Translations under genes and position numbers: made by a program
Notes under the pieces: model-generated
Database searches by the model: none
What the model was told of the DNA's origin: nothing
Seen by the model: the letters and a program-made list of their open reading frames with translations, nothing else
Assembly (NCBI RefSeq): GCF_040499845.1
Contig: NZ_CP159342.1
Span: 3,224,001 to 3,288,000 of the forward strand
Origin: Micromonospora sp. CCTCC AA 2012012
GTDB taxonomy: Bacteria; Actinomycetota; Actinomycetes; Mycobacteriales; Micromonosporaceae
Length of the DNA stretch: 64,000 nt
Direction of reading: 5' to 3'
Shown: positions 37,419-45,685 of the stretch, piece by piece
How positions within the stretch are numbered: position 1 is the first letter of the stretch
How the letters are laid out: every line of letters begins with the position of its first letter

Positions 37419-38702
37419 TCAGCCGCCGATGACCACCCGACGGACGCCGGCCCAGCGGGCCGGGTCGGTGACCCGGCGACCGTCGACCAGCACCGTCACG
37501 CCCGGCAGGTCGGCCGGGGAGAGGTTGCGGTACTCGGCGTGGTCGGCCTGGATCACGGCCGCGCCGAGCGGCTCGCCGTCGTACCCGGGCAGACCGTGCG
37601 CGACCAGCTCCTCGTTGCTGTACATCGGGTCGGAGACGTACGGCTTCGCGCCCCGGGCGCGCAGCGCCTCGACGGTCGGGAAGACGCCCGAGAAGGCGGT
37701 CTCCTTCACCCCGCCCCGGTAGGCGGCGCCGAGCACCAGCACGCCGACGTCGGTCAGGTCGCCGTACGCGGCGGCGAGCAGGTCGACGGCGTAGTCCGGC
37801 ATGGCGGCGTTGGCCTCGCGGGCCGACCGGACGACGGTGGCGGCCGGGTCGTTCCAGAGGTACATCCGCGGGTAGATCGGGATGCAGTGCCCGCCGACCG
37901 CGATGCCCGGCGAGTGGATGTGGCTGTACGGCTGGGTGTTGCACGCCTCGATCACCTTGGTGACGTCGACGCCCACGGTGTCGGCGAAGCGGGCGAACTG
38001 GTTCGCCAGACCGATGTTGACATCCCGGTAGGTGGTCTCGGCGAGCTTCGCCAGCTCCGACGCCTCGGCCGAACCCAGGTCCCAGACGCCGTTCGGGCGG
38101 TTCAGGTCGGGGCGCTCGTCGAAGTCCAGCACCGCCTCGTAGAAGCGCACGCCGTGCTCGGCGGACGCCTCGTCGATGCCGCCGACCAGCTTCGGGTAGC
38201 GGCGCAGGTCGGCGAAGACCCGGCCGGTCAGCACCCGCTCGGGGCTGAAGACCAGGTGGAAGTCCGTGCCGGCGGTGAGCCCGGAGCCCTGCTCCAGCAT
38301 CGGGGCCCAGCGGCTGCGGGTGGTGCCGACCGGCAGGGTGGTCTCGTAGCTGACCAGGGTGCCCGGCCGGAGACCGGCGGCGATGGAGCGGGTGGCGTCG
38401 TCCATCCAGCCGAAGTCCGGCACGCCCTCGGCGTCCACGAAGAGCGGGACGACCACGACGACCGCCTCGGACTCGGCGACCGCGGCCGCCGTGTCGGTGG
38501 TGGCCGAGAAGAGCCCGGCGGCCACCACCTCCTTCAGCTTGACGTCCAGGTCCGCTTCACCGGGGAACGGCACGGCCCCGTCGTTGACCAGCTGCACCAC
38601 CCGCTCGGAGACGTCGGCACCGATCACCCGGTGCCCCTTGCTGGCGAACTGCACGGCGAGCGGCAGACCGATCTTGCCCAGCGCCACGACGCAGATGTTC
38701 AT
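37419..38702 (-). CDS. UDP-N-acetylhexosamine 6-dehydrogenase (WbpA/WecC-like)
   Basis: UDP-glucose/GDP-mannose dehydrogenase family protein of 427 aa that makes a uronic acid from a UDP-HexNAc. The Rossmann start is ICVVALGKIGLPLAVQFASKG; the middle has ASELAKLAETTYRDVNIGLANQ; the catalytic Cys273 is in VGGHCIPIYP. Most homologues read GGHCIPVDP, so IYP is a variation. UDP-GlcNAc or UDP-ManNAc as substrate is inferred from the WlbA/B/C-like genes in the window. The ATG at 38702 uses AGGAGG located inside the end of the upstream GT2 gene, five bases away, so the two are one operon. Confidence 0.88.
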   Translation of the reverse strand: MNICVVALGKIGLPLAVQFASKGHRVIGADVSERVVQLVNDGAVPFPGEADLDVKLKEVVAAGLFSATTDTAAAVAESEAVVVVVPLFVDAEGVPDFGWMDDATRSIAAGLRPGTLVSYETTLPVGTTRSRWAPMLEQGSGLTAGTDFHLVFSPERVLTGRVFADLRRYPKLVGGIDEASAEHGVRFYEAVLDFDERPDLNRPNGVWDLGSAEASELAKLAETTYRDVNIGLANQFARFADTVGVDVTKVIEACNTQPYSHIHSPGIAVGGHCIPIYPRMYLWNDPAATVVRSAREANAAMPDYAVDLLAAAYGDLTDVGVLVLGAAYRGGVKETAFSGVFPTVEALRARGAKPYVSDPMYSNEELVAHGLPGYDGEPLGAAVIQADHAEYRNLSPADLPGVTVLVDGRRVTDPARWAGVRRVVIGG

Positions 38703-38707
38703 GAGTA

Positions 38708-40276
38708 CTACTTTCCTCCTAGCGGAAGCCGGCGCCGCAGGCGGGCCATCATTCGACGGAGCGTCACCGGGGAGACGGCGAACACCAGCTGACCTTTGTG
38801 ATTTGTGGTGGCGGTGATCAGAAAGAGCTGGCCCGCCTCGCGGTGCAGCACCCGCTGCACCACCGGGGGCCGGGGACCGCGCAGCGGGGTGCCGTCGCCG
38901 GTGGTGCCGGCGACCCGCGCCCGCACCACCCGGTTGCCGCCCTCGGGGGCCAGCTCGGCGAGCAGGTCACGCACCCGGAAGGTGGCGTGCACGGTGGTGC
39001 CGACGGGGTCCTGGGTGAGCGGGCGCAGGATGCCCTCGACCTTGCCGGCGTGCAGCCCGAGCGCGCCGCCGACCAGCTCGGCGAGGTCGGGGCGGGGGCT
39101 GCGGGCGACCAGTCGGAGCACCCGCTCACCGGCGCCGTCGACCGTCCAGCCGATCGAGACCGCGTCCAGCCGGGCGAGCCAACGGGCGGCCGGGTTGGTC
39201 AGTTCGAACCACTCGTCGGTCAGGCCGGAGCGCGGGTCGCCGAAGCCCGGATAGACGGCGTACCAGCGGTCGTCCTGGAGCACCATCGGCGGCAGGCCCT
39301 CCTCGACGTCCTGCCGGATCACCGCGCGCAGGTCGGCCAGGGAGCCGTACGCGGCGGTGCCGATCCGGACCCGGGAGGTGACGTCGAGCTGGTCGCGGAT
39401 CCGGTCGGTGAGGAAGTCCCGGGCCAGCGTGCCGACCCCGGCCCGGACCCGCTCCTGGACGTCCCGGTCGAGCTTGAGGAAGTCCGCCTTCAGCAGCTTG
39501 GCGATCTCCCAGGCGAAGTGCCGCCGGAGCACGGCGTCGCGCTGCTCCCCCGGTTCGAGCTGCGCGGCGACGAACCGGACGATCCGGTCCACGCAGTCGA
39601 GCCGGGCGACGTGGTCGCTGCGGTAGGTGATGTTGCCGGCGTTGAGCCGCTTGACCGCGTAGTAGTAGTCGTAGTCGGCGAGCACGGAGATCCGGCCGGC
39701 GCGCAGGCAGGCTTCGAGGGTGAACGGCTGGTCGCTGCCGACCGGCATGTCCTCCGGGAAGCGCAGACCGTACTTCTCCACCAGCTCCCGGCGGAACAGC
39801 TTGGTGTTGGAGAGCGAGAACGGCAGCGCCGAGGTGAAGAGGTCCACCTCGGTCCGGGTCTGGTCGAAGATCTCCTGGTGGATGTAGCGCTTGTTGACCC
39901 CGACCGTGCGGCCGAGCAGCACGTCCGAGCCCCAGCGGTCGGCGGCGTCCACCATCCGCTCCAGCGCCTCGCGGCCGAGGTGGTCGTCGGCGCCGATGAA
40001 GAAGACGTACCGGCCGGTGGCCTGGTCCAGGGCGCGGTTGCTCGGCGCGGCCGGCCCACCCGAGTTGGCCTGGTGCAGCACCTTCACCGTGCCCGGGTAC
40101 GCCTCGGCGAAGCGGTCCAGTTCGGCGCCGCTGCCGTCGGTGGAACCGTCGTCCACCGCGACGACCTCCAGCCGGTCCCGACCGATGCTCTGCTCCACCA
40201 GGGAGGTGAGGCAGGTGGTCAGGTCCGGCATGGTGTTGTAGACCGCGACGACGACCGTCACGTCGGGCTGGGTCAC
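38708..40276 (-). CDS. Family 2 glycosyltransferase, teichoic-acid-decorating type
   Basis: Protein of 522 aa. The N-terminal 330 residues are a GT-A domain: VTVVVAVYNTMPDLTTCL, AVDDGSTDGSG, the DXD-like GADDHL and PVGSDQPFTLEACLRAG with the catalytic Asp. The C-terminal 190 residues form a beta-rich domain. This layout resembles the TarP/TarS enzymes that put GlcNAc on poly-ribitol-phosphate. Given the CDP-ribitol synthase in the window, decoration of a ribitol-phosphate chain is a reasonable role. The GTG at 40276 has GGAAGG seven bases upstream. It is first in an operon with the 6-dehydrogenase. Confidence 0.82.
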   Translation of the reverse strand: MTQPDVTVVVAVYNTMPDLTTCLTSLVEQSIGRDRLEVVAVDDGSTDGSGAELDRFAEAYPGTVKVLHQANSGGPAAPSNRALDQATGRYVFFIGADDHLGREALERMVDAADRWGSDVLLGRTVGVNKRYIHQEIFDQTRTEVDLFTSALPFSLSNTKLFRRELVEKYGLRFPEDMPVGSDQPFTLEACLRAGRISVLADYDYYYAVKRLNAGNITYRSDHVARLDCVDRIVRFVAAQLEPGEQRDAVLRRHFAWEIAKLLKADFLKLDRDVQERVRAGVGTLARDFLTDRIRDQLDVTSRVRIGTAAYGSLADLRAVIRQDVEEGLPPMVLQDDRWYAVYPGFGDPRSGLTDEWFELTNPAARWLARLDAVSIGWTVDGAGERVLRLVARSPRPDLAELVGGALGLHAGKVEGILRPLTQDPVGTTVHATFRVRDLLAELAPEGGNRVVRARVAGTTGDGTPLRGPRPPVVQRVLHREAGQLFLITATTNHKGQLVFAVSPVTLRRMMARLRRRLPLGGK

Positions 40277-40604
40277 GCCTCCGCCTTCCGCGCCGGTGAG
40301 TCCCCGCCGGTCCGGTTCTCGACCTGAGTGGCGACCCGTACCCGGGTGTCCACCCCTGCGGTCGTGCCGTCAGATCCCATTACCGCCCGTTCCGTCGAAG
40401 CCGGCACCGCCCTCGCGGACCCGAGCGAGTCTACGACAGGCGGTCGGCGACCAGCGGGAGCGCCGTCCGGTGTTCCGGGCCCGGCCGCGTAGGTTGCTAC
40501 CCTGCATCCGGTTCCCGGGCCGCACAGCACACCGTCGCCGCAGGCCAGGGGCGGCCTGCCGCCCTCCGGTGGACCGCACACCCCCTCACTGACGGGACCC
40601 GGAC
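40277..40604. other. 328-base divergent gap between the GT2 and PIG-V-like genes
   Basis: No gene seen. It holds a minus-strand TAGACT box (40428-40433) for the GT2-dehydrogenase operon and a plus-strand TACCCT (40498-40503) that could serve the PIG-V-like gene with a leader of about 95 bases. No clear -35 on either strand. Confidence 0.4.
40428..40433 (-). promoter_or_regulatory. Candidate -10 (TAGACT) of the GT2-dehydrogenase operon
   Basis: CTGTCGTAGACTCG on the minus strand. A closely similar element precedes the leftward genes starting at 43808 and 45484. The downstream GCGAGGGC is also shared with the copy at 45595. Confidence 0.4.
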
Positions 40605-41789
40605 ATGGACGTGGTGATGACCGACGAGCGCGGCCCGCAGCGGTGGACACCGCCCGAGCCGGCCGGGCAGGCGCCGCCGGCCGGCCGGCCGGCACGGCTG
40701 CGGGCCGCGGCCCGCGCCGCGCTGCCCGCCCTCGCGGGCTACCTCGCGGTCCGGCTGGTCGGCCTGCTCACCCTCGCGCTCTGGGCGCGGAGCACCGGCC
40801 GCTCCACCGGGGCGCTGCTCAGCAAGTCCGACGGCACCTGGTACCTGGGCATCGCCCAGCACGGGTACGACGGCTACGAGCGGGTGCAGAGCAACATGGC
40901 CTTCTTCCCGCTCTATCCGGGGCTGATCCGGGCCCTGGAGCCGCTCACCCCGCTCGGCGCCCGGAACACCGCGCTGCTGGTGGCGTGGGTCGCCGCCCTG
41001 GCCGCCGCGTGGGCGCTGTACGCCATCGGCGACCACCTGTACGACCGCCGGGTCGGCATCCTGCTCGCGGTGCTGTGGGGCGTGCTGCCGCACAGCGTCG
41101 TGCAGTCGATGAGCTACAGCGAGGGGCTCTTCACCGCCCTCGCCGCGTGGAGCCTCTACGCGGTGCTGCGGGCCCGGTGGGTGACGGCGGGTCTGCTCTG
41201 CCTGCTGGCGGGGCTGACCCGACCGACGGCGTCGTCCCTGCTCGCCGTGGTGTGCCTGGCCGCGCTGGTGGCCGTGCTGCGGCGTCGGGACGGCTGGCGG
41301 CCCTGGGCGGCGCTGCTGCTCGCGCCGGCCGGCTGGCTGGGCTACCTGGCCTGGGTGGGGTGGCGCACCGGCCGCCCGGACGGCTGGTTCCACATCCAGG
41401 ACGCCGGCTGGGGCACCACCTTCGACTTCGGTGCGGACACGGTGACGGTGGCGCGGAAGGTGCTGGGCCACCCGTCGGCGCTGACGCTGTACGTGGTGAC
41501 CCTGGTGGTGCTGCTGGCGGTGGCGCTGTTCGTGCTGAGCCTGCTCGACCGGCAGCCGTGGCAGTTGCTGCTGTACAGCGGCCTGCTGCTGGTCACCACC
41601 CTCGGCGCCGCCGGCTACTACCACGCGAAGGCCCGCTTCCTGCTGCCCGCGTTCCCGCTGCTGCTGCCGGTGGCCGTGGCGCTGGCGCGGGCGTCCCGGG
41701 CGAAGGCGGTCACGGTGGTGGCGACCCTCACGGTCGTCTCCGCCTACCTCGGTGGGCACGTGCTGATCATCTGGGCCCAGTCGCCGTAG
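40605..41789 (+). CDS. PIG-V-like mannosyltransferase (GT-C membrane protein)
   Basis: Polytopic membrane protein of 394 aa with about ten helices. The first external loop has SKSDGTWYLGIAQHGY, then SNMAFFPLYPGLIRAL, the pattern of bacterial homologues of PIG-V (GPI mannosyltransferase II). Such enzymes use polyprenyl-phosphate mannose outside the membrane. The N-terminal 35 residues are Pro/Ala-rich and cytoplasmic. ATG codons at 40605 and 40617 are both possible. The target is unknown but the setting points to a surface glycan or glycolipid. It ends against a strong hairpin and a convergent membrane-protein gene. Confidence 0.8.
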   Translation: MDVVMTDERGPQRWTPPEPAGQAPPAGRPARLRAAARAALPALAGYLAVRLVGLLTLALWARSTGRSTGALLSKSDGTWYLGIAQHGYDGYERVQSNMAFFPLYPGLIRALEPLTPLGARNTALLVAWVAALAAAWALYAIGDHLYDRRVGILLAVLWGVLPHSVVQSMSYSEGLFTALAAWSLYAVLRARWVTAGLLCLLAGLTRPTASSLLAVVCLAALVAVLRRRDGWRPWAALLLAPAGWLGYLAWVGWRTGRPDGWFHIQDAGWGTTFDFGADTVTVARKVLGHPSALTLYVVTLVVLLAVALFVLSLLDRQPWQLLLYSGLLLVTTLGAAGYYHAKARFLLPAFPLLLPVAVALARASRAKAVTVVATLTVVSAYLGGHVLIIWAQSP

Positions 41790-41792
41790 GGC

Positions 41793-41833
41793 CCCGGCGA
41801 CGCGGCCGGGTCGGCCCCGGTCGCGTCGCCGGG
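41793..41833. terminator. Bidirectional terminator hairpin
   Basis: Perfect 12-base arms CCCGGCGACGCG and CGCGTCGCCGGG around a 17-base loop, filling the gap between two convergent membrane-protein genes. Confidence 0.7.
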
Positions 41834-41837
41834 TCAC

Positions 41838-43808
41838 TCAGCGGGTGTACGGGCGGACGTCCCACAGCCACACGTCGTCGACCCGCTGGCCCGGCCCGTA
41901 GAGCGCGTCCAGCACGGTACGCAGCGCGGTCTGGCGGCGGTGCTTCGGCAGCGCCACCGCGTCGGCCTTCCAGTAGCGGGCGTCGGCGCGGGCCTGGGCC
42001 ACCTCGGCCGGGGTCACGGCGGTGTCCCGCTTGCCCTCGGCGACCGCGGTGAGCAGCGCGGCGGTCGGCTGCGGTTCGACCCCCCACCGGCCGGTGGCGT
42101 CGGTGGCCGAGACCGGGCCGAGGAAGTAGCCCTGCGGCACGGCGAAGCCGGCCAGGGCGGCGGAACTCCAGTACACCGACGTCATGTTGACCACCGGCAC
42201 CGGCACCAGGGTCCGCCCGGGGCTCACGTGCGCGCGCCACTCGCCGTCGGTGACGAAGTGCGGCACGGGGGCGCGTCCGCGCGCCGGCAGCGGGGTGGGC
42301 AGGATCGGCAGCAGCGCGGCCAGCGCGGCGACCGCACCCAACCGGGCGAGCAGCCGCCCGGCGGGCTGGGCCCGCAGCTCTGCGGCGGTGAGCCGGTCCC
42401 CGGCGACGGCCAGCAGCACGCCGAGGGCCACGGTGGTGATCAGCGCGAACCGGGCCACCACCACCGAGTCGAACACCGGCAGGTTCTCCACCAGCGCGAA
42501 CGGGGCCGGGATCGTGGTCCGTTCGACGCCCCACGTCCAGGTGGTGCCGATCGAGAAGAGCGCGGAGACGACGGCGACCAGGGCGAGGACCCGGACGATC
42601 GCCTCGCGGCGCAGCCACCAGACGGCGGCCACCGCCAGCACCAGCAGCGACCAGCCGTAGAAGCTGGCCTGCTCGGTGGTGTTCGGGCCCCAGCCGCCGG
42701 CGCTGGTGAGGCTGCCCGCGATCGACTCGGTGGCGTACCGGACGTAGGAGCCGAGCTTCAGGGCGTAGACGTCCGGGGCGCCGGGGTGCCCCACCCGGTG
42801 CTGCGGCCCGGCGAACTGCATCCACAGCGGGTACGCGGCGGCGGCCGCCACCAGCGTCCCGCCGACCGCCAGGCCGGCGACGAGCGGCCGGACCCGCCGC
42901 AGCGCGTCCCGGGGCCGGACGACCAGGTGGCCGAGGACGAACATCAGCAGGCCCAGCGCGGTCAGGAAGAGGATCTCCAGGCTGACGAAGAACTGCGCGG
43001 CGACCAGGACGCCCAGGATCAGCCCGTCGCGCAGCACCCGGCCGTCCAGGGCCAGTGCGACGACCCGCCAGACGATGAACGGCACCAGCCACTGGGCGGT
43101 GATGTGCGGGTGCCCGTTGCTGTGCGACACCAGGGCCGGCGCGAAGGCGCAGAAGAGCCCGCCGACGAACGCCGCCGCCCGGGACCGCACCAGGTGCCGG
43201 GAGAGCACGTGGTACCAGGCGTAACCGGTGCCGGCCAGGTTCAGGGTGATGAAGAGCAGGTACGAGAAGGACGCCCCGAAGAGCAGGGTGACCGGGGCCA
43301 GCACCAGGCCGGGCAGCTGCATCCCGACGTTGGTCATCAGGTTCACCCCGGTCGGGGCGTTCTGCAGGGTGGTGAAGAACGGGTTCTCCAGGTGGCTGAC
43401 CGCGTGCGCCGCGTACGCCAGCATCCACTCGTTGAAGCCCTGGTCGTCGGGGCGGCTGCCGAGCAGGCGACCGTCGAAGTCCCGCCAGCCGCGGGCGGTC
43501 ACCCAGACCGCGCCGAGCAGGTAGACCAGGGCGACCAGGAGGTCCACCCGGGCCCGCCGCCACCTCGGTACGGCCGCCGCCTCGTCGGCCCCGTCCCCGG
43601 CGCCCGGCGTCGGGTCCGGTGCGCCGGTCGGCTCCGCCCGGTCGTCGGTCCGCTGCTCCGGGACGGTGCCGCCGGTGGTCGGGCCGGTCGGCGCGGTCAC
43701 CGGCCCGGTGCTGGTGGTGTCGGTCACCGCGCGGTCCTCCCTCGGCGCGTCGGCGCCGCCGGTCGACGCGGAATCAGGGCGGCGGGTGTCGGGGCCGGAC
43801 GCGGTCAT
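41838..43808 (-). CDS. Large polytopic membrane protein, GT-C-like
   Basis: Membrane protein of 656 aa. About 75 residues of Pro/Thr/Asp-rich cytoplasmic tail precede 11-12 helices and a C-terminal extracytoplasmic domain of about 130 residues. Loop motifs SRPDDQGFNEWMLAY and HSNGHPHITAQWLVP resemble actinobacterial membrane glycosyltransferases, the DDQ taking the place of the acidic GT-C motif. Function is inferred as sugar transfer outside the membrane. I start at the ATG 43808: it is preceded by TAGACT eight bases away (a possibly leaderless start), and the longer frame reads into the neighbouring region. Confidence 0.75.
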   Translation of the reverse strand: MTASGPDTRRPDSASTGGADAPREDRAVTDTTSTGPVTAPTGPTTGGTVPEQRTDDRAEPTGAPDPTPGAGDGADEAAAVPRWRRARVDLLVALVYLLGAVWVTARGWRDFDGRLLGSRPDDQGFNEWMLAYAAHAVSHLENPFFTTLQNAPTGVNLMTNVGMQLPGLVLAPVTLLFGASFSYLLFITLNLAGTGYAWYHVLSRHLVRSRAAAFVGGLFCAFAPALVSHSNGHPHITAQWLVPFIVWRVVALALDGRVLRDGLILGVLVAAQFFVSLEILFLTALGLLMFVLGHLVVRPRDALRRVRPLVAGLAVGGTLVAAAAAYPLWMQFAGPQHRVGHPGAPDVYALKLGSYVRYATESIAGSLTSAGGWGPNTTEQASFYGWSLLVLAVAAVWWLRREAIVRVLALVAVVSALFSIGTTWTWGVERTTIPAPFALVENLPVFDSVVVARFALITTVALGVLLAVAGDRLTAAELRAQPAGRLLARLGAVAALAALLPILPTPLPARGRAPVPHFVTDGEWRAHVSPGRTLVPVPVVNMTSVYWSSAALAGFAVPQGYFLGPVSATDATGRWGVEPQPTAALLTAVAEGKRDTAVTPAEVAQARADARYWKADAVALPKHRRQTALRTVLDALYGPGQRVDDVWLWDVRPYTR

Positions 43809-43816
43809 GGCGCAAG

Positions 43817-43822
43817 AGTCTA
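43817..43822 (-). promoter_or_regulatory. Candidate -10 (TAGACT) of the 656-aa membrane protein gene
   Basis: CGTAGACTC on the minus strand with eight bases to the ATG at 43808. The same core occurs at 40428 and 45595. Confidence 0.4.
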
Positions 43823-43879
43823 CGAAAGCGATCTTCCCGGCCGGACCCTGCCCGTCGCGGGGTCCGGCCGGGGTCGGGC

Positions 43880-45484
43880 TCAGGCCTCCGCGCCGACCGG
43901 GGTCGACTCGGCGGCGGGCGCCGGACGGGCGGTCGGGACGGCGCCGGGGCGGCCCGGCAGCAGCCGGGAGTAGACCCCGTCGAGCACCCGGGCCTGCGCC
44001 TCCCAGGTCCACTCCTCGAGCAGGCCGGGCCGGTCGTACGCGGCCCGGTAGCGCTCCGGGTCGGCCAGCACGGCGCGGACCGCGCGGACGTAGTCGGCGG
44101 TGTCCTCGGCCCGGAACACCTCGCCCTGGCCGGTGGAGCGGACCGTGCCGGCCATCGTCTTCACGTCGGAGACGATCAACGGCAGCCGGGCGTGCGAGTA
44201 CTCGAAGAACTTGGTGATCAGGGCGATCTCGTGGTTGGGCCAGTGGTGGATCGGGATCACCCCGGCGTCGGCCGCGCCGAGGAAGGGCACCACCTGCCAG
44301 TGCGCGACGTAGGGCAGCGCGTGCACCCGGTCGGCCACGCCGAGCTTCGCCGCCCGGGCCAGCACGCCGGTGACGTACCCGCCGGCCGGCTTGTTGACCA
44401 CGAGCGCGACGTGTACGCCCGGCAGCTCCGGCAGGGCGTCGACCATCACGTCGAGGCCACGCTGCCGGGCGGCGGCGCCGCTGTAGACCAGCAGCGGGAC
44501 GTCGGGGCCGACGCCGCAGAGCGCCCGCAGGTCGGGGGCGGGGGCGTCGGGCACCAGCTCGCCGTGGTCGGCGGCGGGCGCGTTGAGCACCACGTCGGGC
44601 AGGGTGGCCAGGCCGTGCTCGCGCTGGAGCAGCTCGGCCAGGCCGTCCGAGACGGTCATCACCGCGTCCGCGTACGGGGCGTACTCCCGCTCGTGCGCCA
44701 TGTGGGCCGGCAGCCAGCGGCCGTTGTCCTGCCAGGGCTTGATGCCGGGGAGGAACTCGTGCGCGTCCCAGACCAGCTTGATCTCCCGCCCGGCGGCCGA
44801 GGCGCGGATCTTGGCGCGGGCGGCGACGCCCAGCATCCGGAAGTCGTTGGCGTGGATCAGGTCGGGCTTCAGCTCGTCGATCACCGGTCCGTAGGCCAGC
44901 TCGTAGTCCCAGAGCCCGGGCTCCAGCCGGCGCCAGGCCCGGTCACCCTGCACCGACTGCCAGAACTTCGTGTAGGCGCGGTCCCACGGGCTGCGCAGCT
45001 TGCGCCGGGTGCGGGCGTTCGTCAGCGACCAGTACCGCAGCGAGACCCACTTGCCGGTCGCCTTCGCGGCCAGCTCCTGGGCGGTCAACGCCGACCCGCG
45101 CAGCCCACCGTCGCCGCCGGTGACGGCGAGCTGGGCACGGCGCACCGCGAGGTCCGCCTTCCACGCCTTGACCGCCTGCGCCCGGTGCGCGGCGATGCCG
45201 GTGGGCGGGTACGCCAGCGGCCAGCGCAGCAGGGACCGGCGGAACTCGTGCCGCCGCTTGGCCAGTGGGTTCGGCATCTTCAGCAGGCGGACCCGGGCCT
45301 CGCCGAGCTGCCAGTGCCGCTCCTCGTTCACCGGGGACCGGCCGAGGAGGATCACCTCCCAGCCGGCGTCGGCCGCCGAGCGCGCGGCCTTCTGGACGCG
45401 CGAGTCGCCGTTGACGCCGTTGTCGACCAACATGACGATTCGTCCACGCGCGGCCGGTCGGCCGGAAGCGCCCTCGATTGCCAT
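43880..45484 (-). CDS. GT4-type glycosyltransferase
   Basis: GT-B glycosyltransferase of 534 aa. The N-terminal domain starts RIVMLVDNGVNGDSRVQKAARSA, with an inserted basic region of about 110 residues (80-190) before DLIHANDFRMLGVAAR. The C-terminal domain has LLVYSGAAARQRGLDVMVDAL and the donor-site region NHEIALITKFFEYSHARLPLI, with the ExxxxxxxE motif altered. It probably adds a sugar to the teichoic-acid-like polymer. The ATG at 45484 is chosen because upstream sequence is unlike coding sequence; the ribosome site is poor. A TAGACT promoter box lies 110 bases upstream. Confidence 0.82.
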   Translation of the reverse strand: MAIEGASGRPAARGRIVMLVDNGVNGDSRVQKAARSAADAGWEVILLGRSPVNEERHWQLGEARVRLLKMPNPLAKRRHEFRRSLLRWPLAYPPTGIAAHRAQAVKAWKADLAVRRAQLAVTGGDGGLRGSALTAQELAAKATGKWVSLRYWSLTNARTRRKLRSPWDRAYTKFWQSVQGDRAWRRLEPGLWDYELAYGPVIDELKPDLIHANDFRMLGVAARAKIRASAAGREIKLVWDAHEFLPGIKPWQDNGRWLPAHMAHEREYAPYADAVMTVSDGLAELLQREHGLATLPDVVLNAPAADHGELVPDAPAPDLRALCGVGPDVPLLVYSGAAARQRGLDVMVDALPELPGVHVALVVNKPAGGYVTGVLARAAKLGVADRVHALPYVAHWQVVPFLGAADAGVIPIHHWPNHEIALITKFFEYSHARLPLIVSDVKTMAGTVRSTGQGEVFRAEDTADYVRAVRAVLADPERYRAAYDRPGLLEEWTWEAQARVLDGVYSRLLPGRPGAVPTARPAPAAESTPVGAEA

Positions 45485-45594
45485 TGTGCCGGTATCGCCC
45501 TTCTGCGGGGGTGTGGTCGTCTCCGGGCGGTTCGTGCCGGAGCACACCGCCCTGCGTTCACCTGGGGGAAAGGCTCCGCCCACGAGCCCTCGCG

Positions 45595-45600
45595 AGTCTA
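45595..45600 (-). promoter_or_regulatory. Candidate -10 (TAGACT) of the GT4 gene at 43880
   Basis: CTGCCGTAGACTCGCGAGGGC on the minus strand differs from the copy at 40428 at few positions over the -10 and initial transcribed region. The leader would be about 105 bases. Confidence 0.4.
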
Positions 45601-45685
45601 CGGCAGGACCGGACCCATCGACCTGCACCACCACGGCCCCCCGCGCTCACCGACGGGACCGCCCGTGACCTGCGGCACCATGCCC

